A DNA stretch of 5,735 nucleotides from assembly GCA_903908785.1 (NCBI GenBank), contig CAIVTL010000284.1, forward strand, positions 1-5,735, written 5' to 3'. Position 1 is the first letter of the stretch; each line of letters begins with the position of its first letter. The notes beneath the pieces were generated by a model that saw only the letters and a list, made by a program, of their open reading frames with translations, was not told where the DNA came from and did not search any database. The translations under genes were made by a program, and so were the position numbers. Positions 1-5,654 of this stretch are shown one piece after another. This DNA comes from Caldifarciminota bacterium. Its GTDB lineage: Bacteria > Hydrothermota > Tepidihabitantia > Tepidihabitantales > Tepidihabitantaceae.

Positions 1-1603
1 AGTTCCGAAGCTGCTCGGCCCGGGCCATGGTCGTCGCGGTGATTTCGCGGGCGTGGACCTTGGCCGGCTCCTTGAAGTCGGCGATTGTCGCCTTGTACTC
101 GGCTATCAACTTCACCGTGTCGAGGACGACCTTGTCCGTGGTCATGGTCCGCTTGTAGGTGTCAATCAGCAGGCCGGCCCGGCGCGTGAGCACCTGGTCA
201 ACCACTTTGTTGACGAGCCAGAGCTTGCGGGCCTCGGCTTCTTTCAGCAGCAGCTTCTCGAGGATGAGGTTGTCGAGGATGCGCTGCTTGCCCTCAGGTG
301 AGTCGAACTGGGAGCGGTAGAACTGCGGAATCGCGTTGAGCCGCAGTTCGAGCGCGGCCTTGTCGATGACGATGCCGTTGACCACAGCCAGGGTGTCTTT
401 GCCCTGTGCGATGGCGGTCGTGTCGGTCGTGACGGTTGCCTGCTTCTTCAGGTCGGCGACCACCTGTTCGTAAATCTTGGCCGTGTTCTGCTGTTTCATG
501 TCCGCGGATAACTGGTTGCGGACGTCGGCATAGACGCGGACCGTTTTCGGCTTCTTCTCGGTGACCTTGATGATGATGAAGCCGTCCTTGGTCGAAATCG
601 GCTGGCTGATGTCGCCGACCTTGAGCGCGAACGCGGCCTGCTCAATCGGCTTGGACTGGGAACCGCGGGCGAACAGGCCCAAATCTCCGCCCTTGTCCTT
701 GTCCGGGGCGGTCGAGACCTGCTTCGCCACGCTGTCCCACTTCTTCGTGGTATCGGCGAGCAGTTCTCCGCGCAGCTTGTCGGCCTCGGCTTTGGTCGCA
801 ACCTGGATTTGCCAGCCGTGGACCTTTTCCGGAGTCGTGTACTTGGTGGCCAGGTCCTTGTTGTATGAGGCCTTCAGTTCCTTCTCGGTCGGCTCGCTCT
901 TCGCGTTGACCGAGCGTTCGTACCATTCCTGGAACATCGCCCGGTTGCGCTGTTCGCCGAGGCTGAACACGAAGGCCGTATCATGCGTAATGCCGGCGGC
1001 TACGGCGGCCGAGTAGAGCAGCCGGTTGTCGATCATCGTGTCGAGCAGTTCCTGTTTCTTCGCGAACTGCTCGTAGGCGGCCGGGTTGCGGCTGATGCGG
1101 TCGTCGAGTTCTATGCGGGTCAGTGGGTAGGAGTCGACCAGGGCGACCCGCTCCTGGTAGTTCTTGCGGAAGCAGCGTTCGATGGCGTCGAGGGCATCGG
1201 TGCCATAGGTTGACTTCGAATAGCGGGTGGCCACCTTCTCGTAGTTCTTGGCGGCTTCGAGGTACTTCTCCTGCAGTTCCTGGGAGAGCGCGAGGCGGTA
1301 CAGGACGTCCGGCAACTGCTTGTGCTTCGGATAAGCCGCGGCCAAGGCAGTGTAGGCCGCTTCGGCCCCGGCATAGTCGGCCTTCTTGTCGAGCAGGAAG
1401 TCACCGATTTCCAGCCGGGTGACGAACCGGTCCGCCGACGATTTGGCTCCGGCATCGAGCCGTTGCAGCATCGCGTACGCCTGGTCCATGTCGTTTGTGA
1501 CATAGAGCCGGTACACGCTATCGAGCGCCGCGCTGAGCGGGGCGGCGCTCGCGCCTGCCGCCGCAACCAGGCAGAACAGGACGAGAGTCAGGGCTTTCTT
1601 CAC
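1..1603 (-). CDS. Exported TPR and parvulin-type peptidyl-prolyl isomerase/chaperone, SurA/PpiD-like, C-terminus beyond window
   Basis: The 534 residues visible begin at a GTG preceded by a strong AAGGAGG ribosome site. Residues 1-20 form a signal peptide (VKKALTLVLF start, cleavage near AGASA/AP) without a lipobox. Residues 25-150 look like TPR-type helices with YRLALSQELQEKYLEAAKNY-like spacing. A SurA-N-like stretch follows from about 153 (VALVDSYPLTRIELDDRI), then a parvulin domain at about 258-352 with KGGDLGLFARG, AFALKVGDISQPI and DGFIIIKV. A second SurA-N-like segment at 405-457 (LAVVNGIVIDKAALELRL, LDNLILEKLLLKEA) leads into a second parvulin domain starting at about 515 (KVHAREITAT) that runs off the left edge. 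Such proteins act in the periplasm, folding outer-membrane proteins. The usual histidines of the parvulin core are replaced, so the role may be chaperone rather than isomerase. It is the last visible gene of the envelope cluster. Family assignment is firm; the exact orthologue is not. Confidence 0.9.
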   Translation of the reverse strand, partial: MKKALTLVLFCLVAAAGASAAPLSAALDSVYRLYVTNDMDQAYAMLQRLDAGAKSSADRFVTRLEIGDFLLDKKADYAGAEAAYTALAAAYPKHKQLPDVLYRLALSQELQEKYLEAAKNYEKVATRYSKSTYGTDALDAIERCFRKNYQERVALVDSYPLTRIELDDRISRNPAAYEQFAKKQELLDTMIDNRLLYSAAVAAGITHDTAFVFSLGEQRNRAMFQEWYERSVNAKSEPTEKELKASYNKDLATKYTTPEKVHGWQIQVATKAEADKLRGELLADTTKKWDSVAKQVSTAPDKDKGGDLGLFARGSQSKPIEQAAFALKVGDISQPISTKDGFIIIKVTEKKPKTVRVYADVRNQLSADMKQQNTAKIYEQVVADLKKQATVTTDTTAIAQGKDTLAVVNGIVIDKAALELRLNAIPQFYRSQFDSPEGKQRILDNLILEKLLLKEAEARKLWLVNKVVDQVLTRRAGLLIDTYKRTMTTDKVVLDTVKLIAEYKATIADFKEPAKVHAREITATTMARAEQLRN

Positions 1604-1609
1604 GCAGGG

Positions 1610-1616
1610 CCTCCTT
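1610..1616 (-). promoter_or_regulatory. Shine-Dalgarno site AAGGAGG deciding the GTG start of the PPIase gene
   Basis: On the minus strand AAGGAGG lies 6 nt before the GTG at 1603, which is followed by a KKAL signal-peptide start. This settles a start codon that an ATG-only scan would miss. The site sits in GCCT-TAAGG-AGGC, a small 4-bp hairpin that could partly hide it; that is an inference from base pairing only. Confidence 0.8.
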
Positions 1617-1622
1617 AAGGCT

Positions 1623-1646
1623 TAACCAACGTTTACCTTTTGGTTA
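1623..1646. repeat. 7-bp perfect inverted repeat in the lipid kinase-PPIase spacer
   Basis: TAACCAA at 1623-1629 pairs with TTGGTTA at 1640-1646 across a 10-nt loop. It lies in the 64-bp gap between the kinase stop (1668) and the PPIase GTG (1603), ending 6 nt before the ribosome site. There is no T-run after it on the minus strand and the stem is AT-rich, so it is a poor intrinsic terminator. It could be an operator, an mRNA-processing or stabilising hairpin, or chance. Confidence 0.45.
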
Positions 1647-1667
1647 GACGCACGAGCCGCGATTCCG

Positions 1668-2279
1668 TTACCTGGCAATCTGCAGGGCGATCATCATCAC
1701 CGTGCCGGAAAGCAGCGGAATCACGACGTTATCGTTTACTTCTATCGGCAGCACCTCGACTACCGAGGCGGAAACCGCACCAAGAATACCGATTCCGATG
1801 GGAAGGTCAAGACCGGGTAGGATTGACACCACCCCGGCCACGCCCAGGCAGACGAGCAGACCGGCGAGCGCTCCCTCCAGTGTCTTGCGGAATATCCTCA
1901 CCCGGCCGACCGAAAGCCCGACGATGGCCGCGGCGGTGTCGCCGAGGGCGAGAAACGAGATGGCGGCGATGAATACGCCGCTGACGCGGCCCGAGTCGCC
2001 CGCGCCGAATATCAGCAGGCAGGTCAGGGATGCGAGCATCAGGTACGAGCCGCCGGTGAGTGAGGAGAATTCCTTACGGCGCAGCAGCGACCCGAACAGG
2101 ACAATGAAGATGCTCTTTACGGAGGTAATGCGCAGGCGCATGAAGTCAATCAGCAGGAAGATGAAGGTAGCGCCGGCCATCAGGGGTACGGCCAGCCGCC
2201 AAGGCGTCAGGTAGGCGGCAACCGGTATCACTAGCGCCGCAAGGTGGGGAAGCTTGCGGCCGAGTTCGGCCCCTAGAAT
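1668..2279 (-). CDS. Integral-membrane CTP-dependent lipid kinase, DGK1/SEC59 (diacylglycerol/dolichol/phytol kinase) family
   Basis: This is a hydrophobic protein with about six or seven membrane segments. Family marks, numbered from the GTG at 2231, are GDTAAAIVG at 97-105, KTLEG at 116-120 (the GD...G...KT.EG nucleotide-site pattern) and EVLPIEVNDNVVIP at 159-172, matching the usual E...(D)DN..(I)P block. Members phosphorylate a membrane lipid alcohol using CTP; the substrate here (diacylglycerol, polyprenol or other) cannot be told. GTG 2231 is the only canonical start and gives 187 residues, but the 16 codons before it read GAELGRKLPHLAAL, the RK..H motif that begins many relatives. I therefore place the start at the ATT at 2279, giving 203 residues and a 7-bp overlap with the upstream barrel gene; no ATG, GTG or TTG lies between the in-frame stop at 2355-2357 and 2231. 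Translational coupling to the barrel gene is likely. The family is secure; the start is uncertain. Confidence 0.82.
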   Translation of the reverse strand: MLGAELGRKLPHLAALVIPVAAYLTPWRLAVPLMAGATFIFLLIDFMRLRITSVKSIFIVLFGSLLRRKEFSSLTGGSYLMLASLTCLLIFGAGDSGRVSGVFIAAISFLALGDTAAAIVGLSVGRVRIFRKTLEGALAGLLVCLGVAGVVSILPGLDLPIGIGILGAVSASVVEVLPIEVNDNVVIPLLSGTVMMIALQIAR

Positions 2280-3226
2280 TCGATTCCCCCGGAAATCTGC
2301 TGCGGGCTGCCGAGGTCCCGCGCGTCCGGGGCGACGCCGGAGGCGTAACCGTAGTCAACGTGGAACCGCTTCAGCCGCAGTCCCAGCCCGAACGAGAGAT
2401 TCCCCCGGTACACGCCGAGCCGGCCGAAAAGCACGTTCCGGAACCCGTACTCGACGCCGAAGTTCGGCGTGAAATCGAGGCCTTCGACGTTGGCCTCGGT
2501 CTCAAGTGCGAGGGTGAGCCGGTCCTTGGCAAACCGGAACGACTTGGCCAGGCCCAGGGCCGCGCGCGGCATCACGAACTCGCGCGTGCCGGTGTCCCAG
2601 AACAGGGGAGAGGTGCTGGCGTTGCGGACCCGCAGGCCGACGTCGAGGTCGGTCATCGGGGTCAGGGTCGCGCCGAGGTCAAGGCCCATGCCGAAGGCCG
2701 AGCCGACCCCGAGGTCCTGGTAGATGAGCTTGCCGTTGCCGCCCAGGCTTAAGTACGGCGAGAGCGTGCGTGCGTAATTGACGTAGCCGACGACCTGGGT
2801 CGCGCTGACCTCGCGGAGGACGTAGGGCCGGTTGTTCGGGCCCGGGGGCAGGGTCGAGTCGGGTAAGGCGGTCAGCTTGATGCCGGGAATGCCGTTGTGC
2901 AGCACGGCGAATCCGATGGACTGAAGGCGGGAATGGAACGAGATGCCGAGATAGTTGTGCTTGACCAGCCCGGAGAAATCCTCGGAGTGGAGGAACAGCA
3001 CCGACGTCCGCGCAAAGCCGGACGGGCGCGATGGGTTGTAGTAGATGGCGCTCGGGTCGGAAGCCGCCGCTACGACCGCGCCGCCCATGCCGATGGCGCG
3101 TGCCGACGTGCCCAGCTCTTCAAAGTCGCCCGCATAGCGGGTCGCGAAAGCGGTCGCGGCCAGCACGACCAGCAGGGCAACTGCTACTCGTCGGCAAGGG
3201 CTCGGACGGAGGAATCTGCTATTCAT
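2273..3226 (-). CDS. PorV/PorQ-type outer-membrane beta-barrel protein
   Basis: A 317-residue exported protein. Residues 1-28 are a signal peptide (RRVAVALLVVLAATAFA). Residues 39-66 carry the family signature: GTSARAIGMGGA, then ASDPSAIYYNPS, close to the ...ARA.GMGGA...A..DPSA.YYNPA block of PorV/PorQ and FadL-like barrels. The rest alternates short amphipathic strands with turns and ends in an aromatic residue (GGIEF), typical of barrels recognised by the BAM machinery. In Bacteroidetes, PorV shuttles type IX cargo at the outer membrane; in other FCB lineages paralogues are widespread and mostly of unknown role, so I name only the family. The ATG at 3226 is the first start after an in-frame stop and has only a modest GAGAG ribosome site. 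It lies 39 bp after the propeller gene and overlaps or abuts the lipid kinase gene. Confidence 0.85.
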   Translation of the reverse strand: MNSRFLRPSPCRRVAVALLVVLAATAFATRYAGDFEELGTSARAIGMGGAVVAAASDPSAIYYNPSRPSGFARTSVLFLHSEDFSGLVKHNYLGISFHSRLQSIGFAVLHNGIPGIKLTALPDSTLPPGPNNRPYVLREVSATQVVGYVNYARTLSPYLSLGGNGKLIYQDLGVGSAFGMGLDLGATLTPMTDLDVGLRVRNASTSPLFWDTGTREFVMPRAALGLAKSFRFAKDRLTLALETEANVEGLDFTPNFGVEYGFRNVLFGRLGVYRGNLSFGLGLRLKRFHVDYGYASGVAPDARDLGSPQQISGGIEF

Positions 3227-3237
3227 CTTCTCTCGGT

Positions 3238-3265
3238 TTCATCCTTCATAGTTCAGCCTTCAGCC
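3238..3265. repeat. Degenerate heptanucleotide tandem repeat (4 units) in the propeller-barrel spacer
   Basis: Reading the minus strand there are four contiguous 7-bp units: GGCTGAA twice, then CTATGAA and GGATGAA. All four share TGAA at positions 4-7. They fill 28 of the 39 bases between the propeller stop codon (3266-3268) and the barrel start (3226). The last unit holds the in-frame stop that bounds the barrel reading frame. The unit length equals that of the repeat at 4122-4149. Confidence 0.75.
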
Positions 3266-4582
3266 TTACATCCGGCGCACCGTGCCGGTCAGTTCCTTCT
3301 TCAGCTCGCGCATCGGCCGGCCATAGGTCGGACGCGCGGTCACGCCTATGCGATACTCGCCCACAGCCACAAGTTTTCCTGAGTTGTCGCGGCCGTCCCA
3401 GACAATCAGGGCTTCGCCCGGATGCTGCATGTGGGGCGGGGCAAGAGAACGAACCAGTTTACCCGAAGGGTCGGTGATGTCCACTGTGATGTCGGCCATC
3501 TCGGTTACGTAAAGCGCGATGGTCGTGCCGGGCTTGAGCGAATCGAACTCGGCCGGGTAGAAGCCGATGAGATACGCGTCGAGGCCCAGCCAGTAATACT
3601 GGCCGCCGTTTGCCTCGGAAATGAAGACCTGGCCGAATCGGCGCCAGATGGCGATGCCGGTGGGCGACTGGAACGTCGTGCCTTCGACGCCCTGCCGGCC
3701 GAACGACACGATGTAGTTCAGCTTCGGGTCGAACACGTGAATCTGGGAATTGAGTTGGTCGGTGACATAGACGTTCCCGTGCCGGTCGTATGCGCAGAAG
3801 GCAAAACCGGCCTCATCCAGGCCGATGCGGCGCATGTCGAGCGTCCGCAACTGCGCGCCGTCGTCAAGCGAGAACTGGCTGATGCGGGTTCGGTTCCGGT
3901 CAATCACGACCGCGGCGTTCAGGCCAAAGTCGTTGTAGTCGGCGCTCGGGTCCATCACGCAGATGCCGGTCGGCCCTTCGAGGTCCGCGGTCCAGGCCGT
4001 GACCACCGCGCCAAGCGAATCGAACACGACAACCCGGTTGTTCCCGCTGTCCGCCACATAGACCCGCCCGCGCGAATCAATCGCCACATCCCGCGGCGCC
4101 TTCAACTTGGCTTCCTCGTTAGTAATTAGTAATTCGTCATTAGGAATTACGCCTACCCAGTGCAGCAGAGTCTTCTCATACTTGAGTCTGACAACTCGGT
4201 CGTTGTCGGTGTCCGCCACGTACACTGTGCCATGCTTGTCGCAGCAGATGCCGTGGGGATGATTGAAGTGCCCGGTGTCCTTGCCCGGTGAACCATAGAT
4301 GCGCGGCTCAATCAGCTTCACGTTGTAGACAATCTGGCTCGAACCTGAGTTGACTCCGAACATGGTCAGGATGTGGTCGTCGTTCGACGTCTTCGGGTCG
4401 TCCTCCTCAACCATCTTGGCCCCGCACATCCCTTCCGGGTCATCGAGCTTGAAGCTCTTGCCCAGGTACATGCTGATATACAGCCGGCCAATCCGGTTGA
4501 ACCCAAGGGTATGGCTGAACGGCGGCACCAGCAAAGTCGTGGGGTCGGCAACGATTAGTGCCAGGAAAAGGGCGAACTGCAC
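3266..4582 (-). CDS. NHL-repeat beta-propeller protein with FlgD-like Ig domain, probably exported
   Basis: A 438-residue protein starting at GTG 4582. The first 12 residues (VQFALFLALIVA) are hydrophobic and may be a short signal peptide, though without a basic n-region. NHL-type blades are seen at about 93-136 (HGTVYVADTDNDRVVRL), 154-190 (GRVYVADSGNNRVVVFD), 200-240 (degenerate), 255-290 (HGNVYVTDQLNSQIHVFD) and 294-335 (GQVFISEANGG). Residues 345-417 form a FlgD-like Ig domain: DITDPSGKLVRSL, then ALIVWDGRDNSGKLVAVGEY. Propellers of this kind bind proteins or glycans at the cell surface; no enzyme activity is implied. There is no ribosome site before the GTG, but a promoter lies 7 nt upstream, so translation is probably leaderless. 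Residues 145-154 are encoded by an AT-rich heptanucleotide repeat. It is the first gene of the probable envelope operon, followed 39 bp later by the PorV-like gene. Confidence 0.85.
   Translation of the reverse strand: MQFALFLALIVADPTTLLVPPFSHTLGFNRIGRLYISMYLGKSFKLDDPEGMCGAKMVEEDDPKTSNDDHILTMFGVNSGSSQIVYNVKLIEPRIYGSPGKDTGHFNHPHGICCDKHGTVYVADTDNDRVVRLKYEKTLLHWVGVIPNDELLITNEEAKLKAPRDVAIDSRGRVYVADSGNNRVVVFDSLGAVVTAWTADLEGPTGICVMDPSADYNDFGLNAAVVIDRNRTRISQFSLDDGAQLRTLDMRRIGLDEAGFAFCAYDRHGNVYVTDQLNSQIHVFDPKLNYIVSFGRQGVEGTTFQSPTGIAIWRRFGQVFISEANGGQYYWLGLDAYLIGFYPAEFDSLKPGTTIALYVTEMADITVDITDPSGKLVRSLAPPHMQHPGEALIVWDGRDNSGKLVAVGEYRIGVTARPTYGRPMRELKKELTGTVRRM
4122..4149. repeat. AT-rich heptanucleotide tandem repeat (4 units) inside the propeller gene
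   Basis: On the plus strand four 7-bp units follow each other: GTAATTA, GTAATTC, GTCATTA and GGAATTA, with a consensus near GTAATTA. A half-matching unit (CTCGTTA) precedes at 4115-4121. The stretch is strikingly AT-rich within GC-rich coding sequence and encodes residues 145-154 (IPNDELLIT region) in a loop between the first and second NHL blades, using TTA, CTA, ATT and ACT codons that the rest of the gene avoids. The reading frame stays open. Confidence 0.75.
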
Positions 4583-4589
4583 TGGAGAG

Positions 4590-4617
4590 ATACTATCGGG
4601 GCGGGACTGCTAGTCAA
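4590..4617 (-). promoter_or_regulatory. Sigma70-type promoter for the propeller-led operon, near-leaderless
   Basis: On the minus strand TTGACT (4617-4612, 5 of 6 to TTGACA) is followed after 16 bp by TAGTAT (4595-4590, 4 of 6 to TATAAT). Only 7 nt separate TAGTAT from the GTG at 4582, so the predicted transcript begins at or within a base or two of the start codon. This fits the absence of any ribosome-binding sequence before that GTG. It would drive the propeller, barrel, lipid kinase and PPIase genes, whose gaps are all short. A terminator for the upstream genes is not evident. Confidence 0.6.
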
Positions 4618-4621
4618 GCAG
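4607..4621. repeat. Short inverted repeat over the -35 element, possible operator
   Basis: CTGCT at 4607-4611 and AGCAG at 4617-4621 are perfect inverted arms around a 5-bp centre that contains most of the -35 hexamer. The position would suit a repressor site, but 5-bp arms can occur by chance and no second copy is seen in the window. Confidence 0.3.
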
Positions 4622-4627
4622 CCTTGG

Positions 4628-4641
4628 CCGACGGCTGTCGG
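4628..4641. repeat. Small GC-rich hairpin after the glycine-rich protein gene
   Basis: CCGAC at 4628-4632 and GTCGG at 4637-4641 form a 5-bp stem with a 4-nt loop, 11 nt past the stop codon of the glycine-rich protein gene. No T-run follows on the minus strand, so it is at best a weak or factor-dependent termination site between the two transcription groups. Confidence 0.3.
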
Positions 4642-4651
4642 TCGTGGTCGC

Positions 4652-5332
4652 TCAGAATCTGACCGAGAGCAGCCGGACGTTGAGTGACGGGTGGGCGATT
4701 CCTTCCGCGTCCCGCACCGACGCCAGCCCGACCGAACCGGGCACGAGTCGGCTGCCGAGAGAATCCCGCGGGCGCGAGAGATTGTAGCCGACGGTCGCCA
4801 TTACCGGTGCCGCCACATACACGACTGCCGCACCCGTGAGACTGACCGCGCTCCCGATTCTGGCCGCTGGATACGAGGAGGGGTCATGCGCATAGACCCG
4901 GGAGCCAGCGATTATCAGAGCCATGCCCACTGCGGTCGTCCCGCCCGCCCACGCTGCGGTGGGCAGCAACTTCCCGTCCTGTCCGAACGAACTGCCCATC
5001 AAGTAAGTACCTCCGGCGCAGCCAGCGGCTCCGCCCGCATAGAGTGCGCAGGCGACGGCCGTGGCTGCTTCTTCGATGCTCGCCCTCGTCTTGGTAGCGA
5101 CGTAGAAGGTAAGCAATCCAAGCCCGGCACCGCAGGCCGCTCCGCCGACGATTCCGCCTCCAAGCTCAGCTGCGTAGATGCCCAAGTTCGGCTCGCGCCG
5201 GGGACTCTCAAGCGGCTGACCGTTCGCCGTCGCCGCGACCCCGAGCAGGGCAACCAGCACCACGGTTCTGAGACTAGTTGTCATCGCGGACATGGTAGCG
5301 GCAGGGCCGGGCGTGTCATTGCCGCGCTTCAT
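4652..5332 (-). CDS. Glycine/alanine-rich exported protein of unknown function
   Basis: I do not recognise a family. The 226-residue product has a long n-region and a signal-peptide core (SLRTVVLVALLGVAATANG, about residues 20-38). Several small-residue hydrophobic stretches follow: ELGGGIVGGAACGAGLGLL at 56-74, ACALYAGGAAGCAGGTYLMG at 94-113, AGGTTAVGMALIIAGSR at 129-145 and a segment near 160-182 (TGAAVVYVAAPVMATVGY). This GxxxG-like pattern resembles small envelope proteins that insert into or lie against a membrane. The C-terminus (SLNVRLLSVRF) ends in Phe after alternating residues, as in outer-membrane strands. ATG 5332 is preceded by AAGG at 6 nt and overlaps the MNT stop by 17 bp, so I chose it; the in-frame ATGs at 5293 and 5284 would give a more usual signal peptide but lack ribosome sites. 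Two or three cysteines lie in the glycine-rich segments. Confidence 0.72.
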   Translation of the reverse strand: MKRGNDTPGPAATMSAMTTSLRTVVLVALLGVAATANGQPLESPRREPNLGIYAAELGGGIVGGAACGAGLGLLTFYVATKTRASIEEAATAVACALYAGGAAGCAGGTYLMGSSFGQDGKLLPTAAWAGGTTAVGMALIIAGSRVYAHDPSSYPAARIGSAVSLTGAAVVYVAAPVMATVGYNLSRPRDSLGSRLVPGSVGLASVRDAEGIAHPSLNVRLLSVRF

Positions 5333-5654
5333 AGATGACCTTGCCTTCGCGGGCGTAGGCGGCGACGGGCGACGTTCTGCTTTCGTATTCTTCGGGCGTC
5401 ATCAGCACGAGGTCCATTGGCACGATGAACTTGAGCACGGTCTCCATCTCGGCTTCCCGCGTCAACTCGACGCGGGCGAAGATGTCTTGGTTTCGGAAAT
5501 CACCGGAGACGACCGCAAGGTCAATGTCGCTCTCGTCGTCCGCCCGGCCGCGCGCGTGGGAGCCGAACAGTACCAGCTTCTCCACGTGCAAGCCCCGCAC
5601 ACGCAGACGCCCGCTCAGGTAGTCTATGACTTCGGCAATTCTGATTTCAGCCAT
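5316..5654 (-). CDS. Minimal nucleotidyltransferase (MNT), probable antitoxin of a HEPN-MNT pair
   Basis: A complete 112-residue protein of the Pol-beta nucleotidyltransferase superfamily, of the size usual for MNT proteins. The active-site pattern GS-X10-D-X-D is intact: G31-S32 in LFGSHARG and D43/D45 in SDIDLAVV. A third acidic residue, D81, sits in PMDLVLMT as expected. In studied HEPN-MNT pairs, the MNT neutralises the HEPN ribonuclease by adding adenylate groups from ATP to a tyrosine in it; that this one does so is inferred from the neighbour. The ATG at 5654 has a strong AGGAAGG site 7 nt upstream and overlaps the end of the HEPN-type frame by 31 bp, so the two are translated from one message. 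The stop overlaps the next gene by 17 bp. An unpaired MNT role is possible if the upstream gene is not HEPN. Confidence 0.88.
   Translation of the reverse strand: MAEIRIAEVIDYLSGRLRVRGLHVEKLVLFGSHARGRADDESDIDLAVVSGDFRNQDIFARVELTREAEMETVLKFIVPMDLVLMTPEEYESRTSPVAAYAREGKVIYEARQ
5339..5342 (-). promoter_or_regulatory. Weak ribosome site favouring the overlapping start of the glycine-rich protein
   Basis: AAGG lies 6 nt before ATG 5332, within the last codons of the MNT gene. The alternative ATGs at 5293 and 5284 are preceded by C-rich sequence with no purine run. The site is short, so re-initiation after the MNT stop probably contributes. Confidence 0.45.

Noticed and set aside
561..1016. Plus-strand open frame opposite the PPIase gene
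   Set aside because: The minus strand encodes a continuous parvulin-domain protein here with signal peptide and ribosome site; the plus frame has no recognisable motif.
1120..1566. Minus-strand open frame of 148 codons
   Set aside because: It is in another frame of the PPIase gene, with Arg/Ser/Pro/Thr-rich low-complexity translation typical of a shifted GC-rich frame.
3238..3265. CRISPR-like repeat
   Set aside because: The units are 7 bp, contiguous and without spacers.
3422..4129. Long open frame on the plus strand (235 codons)
   Set aside because: It lies wholly opposite the propeller gene, whose NHL and Ig motifs are clear; long antisense frames are expected in GC-rich coding sequence.
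4115..4149. AT-rich block as a phage attachment site or recent insertion element
   Set aside because: There is no integrase, no flanking duplication and the reading frame continues; the 7-bp periodicity explains the composition better.
4628..4641. Intrinsic terminator between the two gene groups
   Set aside because: The stem is only 5 bp and no T-run follows on the minus strand.
4691..5338. Plus-strand open frame of 215 codons
   Set aside because: It is antisense to the glycine-rich exported protein; its translation is Arg-rich and without structure, while the minus frame has a signal peptide and a coupled start.
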